Source: Myrica gale (Eukaryota > Streptophyta > Magnoliopsida > Fagales > Myricaceae). From it: a stretch of DNA of 64,000 nucleotides. The translations under genes were made by a program, and so were the position numbers. The notes beneath the pieces were generated by a model that searched no databases, had not been told where the DNA came from, and worked only from the letters and a program-made list of their open reading frames with translations. This document shows, one piece after another, positions 10,697-21,966 of the stretch. How positions within the stretch are numbered: position 1 is the first letter of the stretch; each line of letters starts with the position of its first letter. Location: the NCBI GenBank assembly GCA_963930655.1, contig OZ005612.1, positions 11,599,001-11,663,000 of the forward strand, written 5' to 3'.

Positions 10697-11898
10697 AGAT
10701 ATCGGACCGACATATGAAGTCATTTGAGAGTGAGTAGACTCTGGACCGAGGTCCTTATATCCTAGTACTGAAGATACGAACATGGGTTAGTTGACCTCAT
10801 AAGAGGGTTGGTACCTTAAAGGACCACCCCTACCCCCACTCCCCCTACTTAAGGATTTCGGGCTGGTCAATGTTGACCCAGCCCTCATGCGTATAGTTCC
10901 CTCTCCACCGGCAAAGGGTGGGGCAGAGACCGAGATAGTGGACCTGACCTCTGACACTGATCTGGAGGATTAGTTGACCTTAGTATTACTCACTTTATGA
11001 GTTTTGTCAGCTTGTGTGTATGATGTTTTAGCATCACGGTTTTATTAGTAGGGACACCTCTACCGGACCGAAAAAAGAAAGAAAGTGAATTTATCAGGAA
11101 ACAAATTCATCATTTATGCATTGCATCGATCATACAACGTTATCCTATCTATTATTATTGGTTCTTATTTATTATTTACATGCTGCTATGATTGTTCCTG
11201 CTTATTTGTCTCAAATGTCATGTCTCCTTCCCCCTTACTGAATTAGTTGGACTCACTCTTTTTTTGTCTTGCATCTTGTTTGTGGCGTTGTGGATATCTA
11301 ACCCGAAAAATGAAGTTATTTGAGAGTGAGCAAACTCTGGACCTCGATCCCTATATCCTAGTACTGAAGATACAAACGTGGGCTATCGACACATTCGAGA
11401 TATTAATGGAGCACGAGCCCCACTAGTCCCTTAAAGGACCACCCCTACCCCCACTCCCCCGACTTGAGGATTTCAAGCTGGTCGATGTTGACCCAGCCCT
11501 CCTGCGTATAGTTCCCTCTCCACCGGAGGAGGGTCCGGGAGAGATTGAGATAGTGGACCTGACCTCTGACACTGATCTGAAGGATTAGTTGACCTCAGTA
11601 TTAGTCGCTTTTTGAGTGTTTTTAGCTTGTGTATATGACGTTTTAGCATCATAATGTTATTAGTAGATACACCTCTACAGGACCGGAAAAGAAAGAAAGT
11701 GAATTGATCGAGAAACAGACGCATCATTTATGCATTGCATCTATCATACATCGTTATCCTATTTATTATTTTCGGTGCTTATTTATTGTTTACCTGTTGT
11801 TATGATTGTTCCTCCTTATTTTTCTCACATGTCATATCTCCTTCCCCCCTTACTGAGTCAGTAGGACTCACCCCTTTTTCTGTCTTGCATATTTTATT
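10697..11898 (+). repeat. Direct repeat of about 594 bp, two copies, retroelement-like
   Basis: Copy one (10697-11290) and copy two (11291-11898) share long blocks, including GAAGT-ATTTGAGAGTGAG, TATATCCTAGTACTGAAGATAC and ATGCATTGCATC, and differ at about 10-15% of sites by eye. Each contains a short frame ending in the acidic tail EIVDLTSDTDL-D plus stop. Each ends near CCTTACTGA-TNAGT-GGACTCAC, a relative of the palindrome in the long LTRs. It may be 3' sequence of a related retrotransposon duplicated in tandem. I cannot assign a family. Confidence 0.7.
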
Positions 11899-13030
11899 AT
11901 CATGTATTTATTAATGTCGCTTTACCACGAATTTTCTAAAACTTATTTTTCCCTTCTTAACAAATTTCTAATTACAATACTATTCATTTTTTCTGAACGT
12001 TTCCACTAAGCTTTTTCAAAGCCAACAATAGTACTTAATAGGACCAATTCGTGTCGTAATCTCCATTTATGTGCATACCATCTCTATAGGTGAGCCTAGG
12101 GGGTACGAACAGGCACAAGACGTGTCAAGTTCCATCAAGGTTATTGATCACACACAAAGATTACCTGCATAGGTCTTAGGGTTTACCAGAGTTCTGGTTC
12201 CTGAGATGGTTTGTGTGGTTTTCGTCTGGTAGCAGTGGTAGTGAAGTTTCACTGGGCAAACTACATACAAGATGAAGGTGCTACAATGAAGAATGGATGA
12301 GACCGGGTCTAAATCCCTGCAAGGTTTGCAGAACCAAATTCAAGATTTGGGTAAGAAGTTTGGTGTGTTAGGGTAGCAAAGGGATTTATGTACGTCTAAC
12401 GGATCACCGTGTAACTTCGAGTTCTCATAATAGTGGAAACCTTTCCCAGCCACAAGGCCCATAGAGTATTTCTTCTTGAAGTGTGTCTTTAAGAAGTTTC
12501 TCTTCGTAACCAATCTACACGTCAATTGTGTTGTGATTTACATTGTTAAATTTTTGGATTTAGATTGAATACAAATTTGTCCATTATTGTCTGTAGTTAA
12601 AAGACAGTCTTCTTGAATATCTTGAAGCCTTGATTAAAAGTTTAATTGCTTCAAAGATTTACTTGATTCTGCATATATATAAAATCTTGTTAAAGATTTT
12701 AGGTTCTTGAACATGCTGATATTCTTGTGAAGTGTGCAGTAAAGTTAAAGATCGAAAAGAACTTATTCAACCCCCCCCCCCCTCTCTAGGCTCTCTAGGT
12801 TCGGGTGTACTTCATTGAGTCTAAAACTGCTTAGTTCAGGTCACCTCATAAGAGGGCTGGTCCTTCTCGGGGACAAGTACCCAACCAAATGTACCGAGAG
12901 AGAAAGTTGAGGCCCCAACTGAGGGAGGAGCAAGAAGGGTTACCATGCTGAGGATGTCATCAAGGAAGAAGGGCAAGCAGCCCCTAGAAAAAGGGCCGCT
13001 CAGCAATAGTACACATACCTTTTTTTTGTA
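11899..13030 (+). mobile_element. Unclassified LTR-retrotransposon debris (copia-like LTR end)
   Basis: The stretch has no usable frame. TTATTCAACC followed by a poly-C run and CTCTCTAGG (about 12755-12800) resembles the 3' end of many plant copia LTRs. Text at 12845-12865 (CCTCATAAGAGGGCTGG) repeats 10793-10809, so the copia-like piece seems inserted into the element that also contributed 10697-11898. Ends and target-site duplication were not found. Confidence 0.35.
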
Positions 13031-13496
13031 AAGTTGTTTGGAAAATAGGCCACTCAGTTTGGGAATATTTTACATTGACTGCTCTTACCATTTTGTAAAC
13101 AGGTTGACAAAAAATTGGTCAACAGTTAATTGTAGAGGCTCTAAACACTTTTCTTTTGTGTTGTTGTTCAGGCTGATGGTAGTTATACTAGAACAATTTG
13201 GGAGCATTGTCCTCCACGTGGTGTTTTGTAAACACTTACATTTTGACCATTATATATCAAAGTGGACAATTTGTTGCAACTGCTTATTTGGATGTTCACA
13301 CTAGCATTGCCGCAAATGTTTCTTTTAAATTAGTTGAACAGAATGACCTTGTAAGAGTAAGCCAGCTTTCACAAAACAGTTTTCACAAATAATGACAATT
13401 CCATTATAAACTTAACATCCATTTACTAATACACAACTAACAACCGATTACAAGAATAAGAACACTAAACTTCGTACAAATCTACTAAACTTCATT
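13031..13496. other. Unannotated intergenic stretch
   Basis: AT-rich sequence without a convincing coding frame, terminal repeats or RNA-gene signal. The poly-T at 13021-13028 could be a retroposon tail, but no partner repeat was seen. Confidence 0.4.
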
Positions 13497-13831
13497 CTAC
13501 ATTTTTGTAACCAACCAGATACACCCCCAAAAAGATGAACCAAAAGCCAGCTCGATCCTCCTTTGCATTCTGCCTTTGAAGTTGTTACGAATTAGTCCAC
13601 CTAAAGCCTCCTTCTCCTCACGGGCAGACACAGGAGGGTCAACCCATTCAAAGAAATTGCACCATGCTTGACCAAACTGGCATTAGGGCATAAGCAAAAA
13701 CGTTCCACTACATCAGAGCTTTCTTTGCGCAATAATTGATAAACGGAGGGGGCAGGCCGTGGTTTTTCATAGCGAGGGCACCCATTGGGACATCGGACTG
13801 GATATTCGGTGGTGGTCATGTTTGTCCTCAT
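13497..13831 (-). pseudogene. Broken GRF-type zinc-finger-like frame
   Basis: On the minus strand an open frame (MRTNMTTTEYPV..., with CPNGCPRY) continues in a different frame as CNFFEWVDPPVSAREEKEALGG, then a charged stretch and a short hydrophobic C-terminus (FGSSFWGCIWLV) ending at a stop at 13497-13499. C-x-FFEWVD-P is the hallmark end of GRF zinc fingers, found in many small plant proteins that also have a C-terminal hydrophobic helix. The switch of frame and an in-frame stop before the CNFFEW part indicate a pseudogene. It is either a dead host copy or part of a transposon-carried gene. Confidence 0.45.
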
Positions 13832-14839
13832 CCTTGATCACTGCCCACACGTACAAAGTGGAGTGGATGAAAGTACCGCCCCTGCACTAGTGCCACCATT
13901 TCCAGTTGAGGACGTCAAAGACATTATCGAAGCCATATGGATGAGTGTCTAGGAAACAGGACAGGTGTACCGGAGATGGTCTGAGAAGATTAGGTGGAGC
14001 CTTCGTCGGGTTTCGATGGATGGGAAAGAAGCTGATTTGGATGGTTGTTTAGGGTAGGGTTTCACTCTGTTGTTTTAAATGTTGTAGGGAGTTGGTAATG
14101 AAATGACACGTGACACGATGTAATTAGACATTGTGTGGCCTCCGTCAGCCACATAGGATTTGCCCATTAATTTCTTGGACTCGGGTAACGAAGGGACTAC
14201 ACCAAAACACGTTAAGTTTAGGGACTGCGGTGAGACGGAGTGAACCCTAGGGACTAAATTGGGAAAAGGTTAAACCTCAAGGACCTGCGAACTAATTTAG
14301 CTTTACAAATTTATACCTTGGGTCTTCATGCTTTGAACTCCTTGCTCTTTAAGCTTCTTCAATTCTTGTGACTTGGTTCTTGATCAATTCTATTAATCTT
14401 TGAAGATGCCCTTCTTTGTAAATTTAATTTTTATCATAGTCATCAAATATATCATGTTAATGGTTGTGGAATGTGTGTGAAGAATGGACTATGTTGTGTT
14501 GATTATGTGCAACAGTGAATATTGATTATTGCTTGTTTTAGAACATGATTACCAACTATATTATGCAATGCAGTTTTGTTTCTAGGCTGTATTACTTTTA
14601 CGTTGTTTTGTTGTAAGTATATAATTTATAGCTCTATCTTTATCTTTTGAGTTGTGACAAGTTTATATTTGTAGCTCTATCTCTTATCTTGTGTTGTAAC
14701 TTGTGAGTTTTTATTTGTATGTTTTTAGAAAGTTTTGGATCTTTTGTGGTTGTAAATTTATAATTTGTAGGATTGAATGGTATTCTTCAATTTGATTTTG
14801 AGCCCTGTAATGGGTTTAATGAAAATTAAAAATTTCAGT
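13832..14839. other. Unannotated intergenic stretch
   Basis: No convincing coding frame. The text near 14190-14300 (phrases such as AGGGACTAAATTGGG) resembles non-coding repeat families common in plant genomes, but ends could not be defined. From 14330 on the sequence is T-rich. Confidence 0.4.
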
Positions 14840-14919
14840 TTTGGTCATGATTCTCTTGAACCTGATCTCCAAGCCAGCTCGATCTCGATCTCCAAGCTAA
14901 CCTGACTGGTCAACTTGGC

Positions 14920-15235
14920 TCGAAGGTTATGGAGGAGGCAAAATCCGGCCTTCGACCGAGTTAGGGTCAGAGGTGGACTGGTCAGCTTGGTTTCAGAGGT
15001 GCACCCAATCGAGGTCAGAGTTTTTTTTTTTGATGACGAGGAAATCCTCCAAAGTCGGACCCTTTTGGCCCAACCCTGAAGTACAAACCCCGGCCCCCTG
15101 GACCGACCCCACAACCCAGGGAGCAGGTAAGTCAAGGGCGATAATGGGGGTGTTGGGGCTCGAACTTGGGACATGTCAGAGTTGGAGGCAAAATCCGACC
15201 TTTGACTGAGTCGGAGAAGGATACCACCTCTCCAA
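14920..15235. repeat. Direct repeat flanking a SINE-like insertion
   Basis: GGAGGCAAAATCCG-CCTT-GAC-GAGT occurs at about 14934 and again at about 15184. It is separated by the SINE-like block. Neighbouring text (GATCTCCAAGC, AGCTCGATCTC) is also locally repeated. It looks like a degenerate minisatellite that received the insertion. Confidence 0.5.
15023..15174 (-). mobile_element. Probable tRNA-derived SINE
   Basis: Read on the minus strand, the block contains AGTTCGAGCCCC, a good match to the tRNA B box (GGTTCGANNCC), and ends in a poly-A tail (poly-T at 15021-15031 on the plus strand). A 9-bp direct repeat GTCAGAGTT lies at 15014-15022 and 15175-15183 and is compatible with a target-site duplication. 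The length of about 150 bp suits a plant SINE. No convincing A box was confirmed. Confidence 0.5.
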
Positions 15236-15883
15236 CCCCAACTAGGTCGGTGCACACTCTGAGGTCAACTCATGGAAATATAGTGGAACTGATATTGAGA
15301 AGGGTTGTAATCTTTCTAATCTCAGTGTTCAGTTCATTGAAATGCTTTCCATTTGCCAAAAGAAAGTAAAACGTTCAAAAAAATTAACGTTAAAACAAAC
15401 GGAATTCCTTCACCCGACAGATAACGTTGTCATAACAGCTCTATCGCCAATTGTCAGACACAGTAATACACCACCAAATGTAACTGGCAATTTCCAATTC
15501 TAATGTGAATATAACAAATTAAATTTGTTAGGGCAAAAATAAAAAATAGACTCACAAATATATAAACAAATTTTGCTTTTAACTTGAGACGAAAAAAATC
15601 TAATATACATGCTCTGAAGGGTAATGGATGCAATGCATTTATAGCTCTCCCCCAAAGATTTTAACATGGGGTAAGAAGGTACACATCCGAACCATACACA
15701 AATCGGCTGCTTCCTTGAAACCCCCATTCTTTCATCTTCATATCAGCTTCCTGTATACGCGCTTAGAACTCACGTATTAACCTTTTTGCCTTGTCTCTCC
15801 GTTTACTCACTAAGAGCTGGCAATGAATGGCCTGAGAAAAATTGATCCAGACACATGAACAAATTAAGTGATATCACCGTGAA
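15236..15883. other. 3' flank of the LysM gene
   Basis: Downstream of the minus-strand LysM stop codon. It probably includes the 3' UTR near 15884, but I see no separate gene. The rest is AT-rich and unassigned. Confidence 0.4.
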
Positions 15884-18800
15884 CTAGTCAAGTGCAGCTT
15901 TATTTCTTCGGCCTGGCGTTGGCCTAGGCAAGCCATCAAATATTGGCTTTGCAATAGCTGCAGCTGAAAGGGCCTGCAAATCCGGTTTCAAACTCCACCT
16001 TGTAGTAGTCCGGATGGATGAAGAACTATTGTGATCCTGATCCTGAAAACTTGGTGTGCTTGACGACTTCCTTACGCCAGAAAAGCCATCAGCCACAACG
16101 GAATCCCCCGGACCAAGCGGTTGTGAGATCAGCCCACCTGTTTCAGCATCACTTGTTGAAGTAATTCGACTTGCTGCTTTGGGTCTCAAGGCTAAGCCCT
16201 TTCCTTTTATTGCAAAAAACCCACCACTGTTGCTGTTATCCTCCAACAACATTTCTGGCGTCGGAGAAGTGAAATCAACTTCAGACTTCCGATGCCTTCT
16301 GAACAATTTCTCACTTGATTTATCAGAGCCATTGTCCTGAGCAAATGCATCAGGCGGGTCAGCCACTCCACCATTCTCATCCAATAAAGTATTAACTAAG
16401 CTTTTAGATTTCCTGTGATGGCTCAGAGGTAGGTTGGAAACTAGCGATGTGCTAGGAAAAGCCACGTCTTCTAGATAATGAGAGGGTCCTTTTCTGTAGA
16501 CTGTCATTTCAAATCCTTCAGGTGGAGTTTTCATATCTCTCTCTTTGAGTCCATAGTAACCTTGTAAAGAGCTCATGGCTGGAGAGACCCTCCGCCTGGG
16601 AGACTCAGCTCTGAGGGACTCCAACGATTCAAACAAATCACTGTGCCGACGCCGATATGGAGTGTGGTCAGAACTACTCTGTCTGCAAAAGTGTCAGCAA
16701 GATAAGCAACCAAAGCTCACATGTGAAAATAACTAGATATATCTAGCTGAACTACAAAAACGAATAACAGACTATGGCAATTGACTCTTTAACTTAGCAC
16801 TAAGGATATATCATACAAAATATTAGTTTTAACTAGACATAAATGCTGCCAAGAAAAAAAAAATGTCGAAATAAATGCTATATATGAAGTCAATCATACT
16901 ATTCAAAGGATTCTATTTGAAGCACAAGCACCTGAAAAAGCATTCACATAAACAATAAGAGACTTTATGTGCAAGGCTGTTCCCTCCCAAAGTGGAGCAG
17001 CATATTCAATCGATGCAGGAAAGAAACTGTAGTGAACTCGTGTTGCCAAATCTAATTGAGGAATCTTTAGAAACACTAGAAACTCGACACTAGATTAGGT
17101 TTCTCGATCAGTTCTAAAAAATTAGTTGTATGGGGTTTGATGTGTAAGGAACTTAGAGATGGTTTTCCTGAAGAATTTTAGGCTCCTTAGTACAAAGCCA
17201 TTGCCAACGCGAGCGCACTTGGGAAGGAGAAACCAATCACTCAAAAGTTTCAAGCGACTGGATTTTATTGAGCATATTCTAGGAATGCAGATTACAAAAA
17301 GCAATTTATATGCAAATTTTACGGTCCTCTCAGACTCAAAACTAGAACTGAAAATACTCTAAAGACTTAAAACAAGTAAAAACCCAAGGAAAACATCACT
17401 TAAACCCCCCAAATTGACACTCCATTTGCCACGTAGCTACGAGGCCACCAGTTTTGATTATCGACACCCCTAAAATACTACCTCTTTAGCAATGTAACCC
17501 CTCCCATTAAGACGTTTCCATATATTATATTTTATTCCATTTTAATGGCCACGTCTTAATAGAAAAGGCGTGGTCGAAGTGGATTCTAAGGAGTCAATAA
17601 TTCCTAAAATTAGTAGTTTGGTGGCCAAGGTAGGAGTTCGTAGGGGCTGTGTATAATTCCCTAAAATGACTACTAAATGACTCCATGTGAAATAAATTCC
17701 ACAATTTCAAAACATTTTCAAATTTCTCTCTCCCAACGTCAAACTTATCTCCTTCAAGCATCTTGCTACCTGAATCAGGAATGAGGTCGAATGACAAATA
17801 AGCTCACCAGAAAGTAGAAAAGTACAAGAAAAATGCTATCTAAAGACATATTGTAAACTGCCAAAGAGAAAACATCCTGTTTGTCTCACACATTTCTACC
17901 AGGCCCCGTTTTGGTCTGTTCCTTTGTCAGTACTTATGTCATTTCACCAGTGAATTATAGGGACAGCTAAATCATCTTTTCTATGTTTCTGTAAAACTTA
18001 AGCTATAAAATGTCTCCTGAGAGCCAATTTTAAATCCAAAAACGAATTCCAAAAATAGGGGTATCTTATATACCAGAACAGTCAGTTTTGACGTGAATGA
18101 AACCAATTCCCAGCCCTCCCCTCCTTCCCCTTTCCAATAAAAGACCAATCAAAGAGAACAAAAGAACAGGTACCTAACATCTCACTCATCCATGTGGGGA
18201 GGGAGGAGGGGTGAGGGGAAGGGAAATTACATCAGACAACGATCACTCTTTGGCCCATTTCTATTGGCTTGAGCTTTCAATTCTTTCTGTTTCTAAAACC
18301 CATGGTTTGGCTCATTTCCAATGAAGGATATTTCACTCTTCCCCATGACTATCTTTCTCCCTCCCCTCTATAACTCTCCCTCTCATCACATAAAATACCA
18401 CGGCTATGGAGGTGGAAATCGTAAAGGGACAAGAGAAAAGAGAAGCATTAGGAAGTATAATCACAAAGAAAAAATAAATATTGGTCATTCAAATTGATAA
18501 AAATACTGAAGGAGATCCTCGGTTGGCAAAAAGTCAAACTGTGGTAAAAACAAATTGACAAATCATCCCCTAAAACAGAAACGGCCAAAACACACGGAGC
18601 TGTCAGTTATAAGCCCTCCCCAAAAAAAATTGAGAGGAAAGCCATGAGAAATACAAGTGCTCTTGAGACAACTTCAGCCCTATCACGCTCCTCTGCCCCA
18701 CCACATCACAACATCACTCTAATCACCAGTCCACCTTCCAACATGCTGCCCCTGAACCCCTCTAACCTACCACCACTAAATAAATCATCAAATCTACACC

Positions 18801-21261
18801 CTTCAGCGGCATTGGAAAATATCAGCTTCACAATCCCATCTTTCCAGTGTTAGCCTCATTACATAGTGAGCTAACACCCAAAACACCACACCCCCTGCAT
18901 CACCACCCAAAGTCAACTGTAGCTAAAGTCCAGGAGTGTCAAAACAGGGAGTTATAAATTATAAGATCTCTTTGCAGCGTTGGAATGCGATCGGGTGCAG
19001 ATTCGTTCGAAAACATCTAGAAAATCAGGGGGGAGGATGCTCAGGGAGTTGAAGGGCTTGAAGTATTCGGTTAATTATGAAGGGTCTTCTTCGACCGCTA
19101 GGAAGACTGTGACTTTTGGACTGGACTGTTAGGGGTCTCGTTTGGGTTGCGGGTGGGGGCGAGTTCTTGGGAGGGTCTTGTTGGCTAGTGGGGTGAGGGT
19201 GCTAATGTTTTCTGGGAGGTTGTTGTTGGCTGTGGGTTGAGGGTGGGTGGGTGTTCTTGTTTGTGTTAGGATTCTTCAGTATTTTCTCTTGTACTGTTGA
19301 CTCCGTTGTTGTGTGTTTCATGTTTTTCTTCTTTTTAATAAAACTGTCTTATTTATCAAAAAAATTATAATTGATTTATCTCCAAAAAATTTCTATCTTA
19401 TATTTTACCATTTTTCCTAAATAGTCCTATCTCATGTTTATAACTTCTAAGAGAGGGGAAGAGGGAGAGAATTATTGGTGCAATGCAAACCATAATCTTT
19501 ACCCGATTTACCATTCCTAAACTAAATATCCCTCTATCATATTGTAAAATTCTAAGAGAGGGAGAGAACTATTGGCGCTATGCAAACCTAATCTTCAGCT
19601 GATGATTGAATTCTCCATACAAACCAATATTTCTACCCAAATATATTTCAAAAGAAGGTTGATAACTTGTACCTTCACAAAGTAAGGTGATATTCGGTTT
19701 ACAAAAAATCTTTCAAATTTGCAAAAAATTTGATAGTGGTGTGAATATTTAGGTAAATTGGAGTTTATAAAACTTTAGTAAAAAACTTCAAAGATATTTG
19801 ATTGTAGATTGATTTTTATTGGAGTTTTTAAAACGATGCAAAGAGAGATGATTTAATGGAATTTTTTAATAAAAAACAATTGGAGTTTGGTGAAAAAGTA
19901 TGGAAAAATAAGATTTGATAGAATTTTTTTTAAAAAAATTGGAGTTTGTGTAAAAATGTGTTGGAATATGTGTTGAATTTTTTTGAGATTTTGGATGTTG
20001 GATTGTGAAATTTAGCCAAAAAGGAAAAAAAAATTAGTGGCCGAACATCACCTAATGAAATAAATCAAATTCCAGTTATGTACCAACGAAAAAAGAAGAG
20101 AAAACAGGAAAAAAGTGGTCAGTGTATGCAATAAGTGACATTCGTTTCTTATAAAGACTGAAATTAATCAAATGGCACATAATTTTGTAAGACGTCAAGG
20201 AAGAGAAGTTCAGATAACGATAATGAGCAATTGCATAAAACTATTAATATAAGTACAGAGAGGAACAATGAGCATAATCCAAATACCCTGGGGTGATGGA
20301 ACCATTTGTTAGACAGGGAGATGGCGAATGCCTTCCAGGTAGAGGAATCTGGAGAGACTTGAGAGCAAACATTTGAAGATCTGTAACCAAACTGTTCATC
20401 TTTTTTATGTCGGCCACCTATAGTACCTCAAAATAGAAAAATTAGCAGAAGAATGATATTAATAAAAACCAAAGTCACCAGTAACAAATTTATAAACAGG
20501 AGTAAACAGAACATTGACAATTCACCAAAAAGGTCTAACATCAATGCCCAAAGTTTTAGAAAGAAAAATAAAATGCTTAGAAGTCAAAACTGGTGGCCAC
20601 CTCAGAACAGCAATTGACTACATTGGTGCTAGCATAATGTGAAAAACTAATCCATGGTCACAGTATGCTTCATTGTTCCATGCATTAGATAGCAAGCTAT
20701 ACATGCACCTAAAGATTAGAAGCAGGTTAACACAGCATCCAACTGTCCTATATCTACACTTTTATTCTCGTTCCTTTTCTTTTCTTTTCTTTCTTTCCAT
20801 AACACTATTGAATAATTCCCACAAGGTTATTATCCTAAAAACTATTGATCCTTGTTCCAAGAAGACGAACAACTATTATTTTTCAAGATATCGTAGGAGG
20901 TGAGACGAGACTTCCCCTAAGGCGTGTAATGCCGTAAATCACCGGGAATGACATGAGTCAAAATCAACGTTAGCCGAGTAATAATCACCTTTGATCATAC
21001 AGCCAACTATGCACAAACAATCTAACAATGAATTACTAGTGCAAAATGGAACAACTATACCTCGACCCCGTACTTGATGGCAATGCCGGCGAGAGTGTCG
21101 AACTTGGACACGGGGTGTTCAATGTAACCCACGGAACGCCTGGCCGAGAAAGCAGATTGAGGCGACGAGATCGGCGATGACTCTCTATCTCTATTGCCTC
21201 CGTTATCATACACCGAACAACTGTTGTAACTTCCATTCCCCCTCTCCCTCTCCATCTGCAT
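15884..21261 (-). CDS. LysM-domain protein (peptidoglycan-binding LysM family), three exons
   Basis: Exons on the minus strand are 21261-21061, 20417-20287 and 16682-15884. Junctions are GAG|GTATAG...TATAG|GTGG and CCAGG|GTATTT...GCAG|ACAG, and they keep frame to give 376 residues. The LysM domain spans about residues 46-92 (GYIEHPVSKFDTLAGIAIKYGVEVADI..., LQMFALKSLQIPLPGRH) across the exon 1/2 junction. The long third exon is low-complexity, Ser/Pro/Arg-rich and probably disordered (RRRHSDLFESLESL, SEVDFTSPTPEMLLEDN, KPIFDGLPRPTPGRRNKAALD). No signal peptide or kinase domain is visible, so this is the intracellular LysM type conserved in land plants, not a chitin receptor. Its biochemical role is not established. 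ATG at 21261 was chosen; 21255 is an alternative. Intron 2 (3.6 kb) contains a LINE tail and a MITE. Confidence 0.9.
18965..19361 (+). mobile_element. 5'-truncated LINE 3' end in LysM intron 2
   Basis: The block ends TTTTAATAAAACTGTCTTATTTATC plus an A tail, the usual 3' end of plant L1-type LINEs, and is flanked by the 9-bp direct repeat AAATTATAA at 18956-18964 and 19362-19370. Only about 400 bp of the element is present, so it is a dead-on-arrival 5'-truncated copy. It lies opposite to the direction of the host gene. Confidence 0.7.
19686..20052. mobile_element. Tourist-like MITE (PIF/Harbinger type)
   Basis: A 367-bp AT-rich element with terminal inverted repeats GGTGATATTCGG and, reverse-complemented at the right end, GGTGATGTTCGG (one mismatch in 12). 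It is flanked by TAA at 19683-19685 and 20053-20055. A three-base TWA target site is the PIF/Harbinger signature. The inside has repeated ATTGGAGTTT phrases and no coding capacity. It sits in intron 2 of the LysM gene, near exon 2. Confidence 0.7.
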
Positions 21262-21790
21262 CAAGATCTCAAAGCAAAATCAATCTCCCAGGCACTCCTA
21301 ACTTCTACCCTATATCATCGCACAATGTTGCCAGGCACTAAACTGTACAGCGATTGATTCCTCAATTGGATCGAAAAATTAGCAAAGACACGAAGAAAAA
21401 ACACAGAGAAAAATCCTGGATTGGTGAGTCTCCCAATCTCGATTCAGGTAAGTGAAGTTGCTACAAGTTTTTTCAGGAAAAATTGGGTGTGTGGGCTCTC
21501 TCTTACTGAAAGGGGCCTTCAATTAAGGGTTACCAAATGTGAAACACCCAGTTTTTATCCCTTTATATATCTACCTGGGAAGACTTGTTACTGTGGAAAA
21601 GCCGTCGCATAGTCGTACTAATATTAAATATATATTCAGCAGGATAAATTAGAGGTTCTCATTTTTTGTTTTTGAACAATTAGAGGTTCACATTGAAAAG
21701 TAATCAAACCTCCCCGAGATCAGTGCGAAGAAAAGATTGAGCCGCCCGGTAGTTTCTGTTTTTTTTTTTAAATAAATACAATATTAATCC
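21262..21790. other. Upstream region of the LysM gene
   Basis: The 5' flank and likely 5' UTR of the minus-strand LysM gene. No clear TATA box could be assigned. No other gene is seen. Confidence 0.4.
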
Positions 21791-21966
21791 TTACTCTAAA
21801 ATCAAATAAGATACTTAAATTTTTAAAAATATCAAATTAATCCCTAAAGTTTAAAATTATTTATATTTAAACGGTTTCAGAGAAACTAAAGTCATAATAG
21901 ATATTAAATTTTAGGAATTAATTTAATATGTTTTAAAGTTTAAGAACTTATTTGATTTTAGAGTAA
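21791..21966. repeat. Foldback repeat, 176 bp
   Basis: TTACTCTAAAATCAAATAAG at 21791-21810 returns inverted at 21947-21966, and the match continues imperfectly inward for about 65 bp per arm. The whole block is almost one hairpin. It resembles a small MITE family, but no certain target-site duplication was found. Confidence 0.7.

Larger units (their letters stand above)
16683..20286 (-). other. Intron 2 of the LysM gene
   Basis: A 3.6-kb intron inside the minus-strand LysM gene. Besides the LINE tail (18965-19361) and the Tourist-like MITE (19686-20052) I see no coding frame; the interval 16690-18950 is AT-rich with no defined repeat. Confidence 0.8.

Noticed and set aside
12760-12785. Poly-C run as a regulatory element
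   Set aside because: The run is directly followed by CTCTCTAGG as in copia LTR ends, so it is better explained as retroelement sequence.
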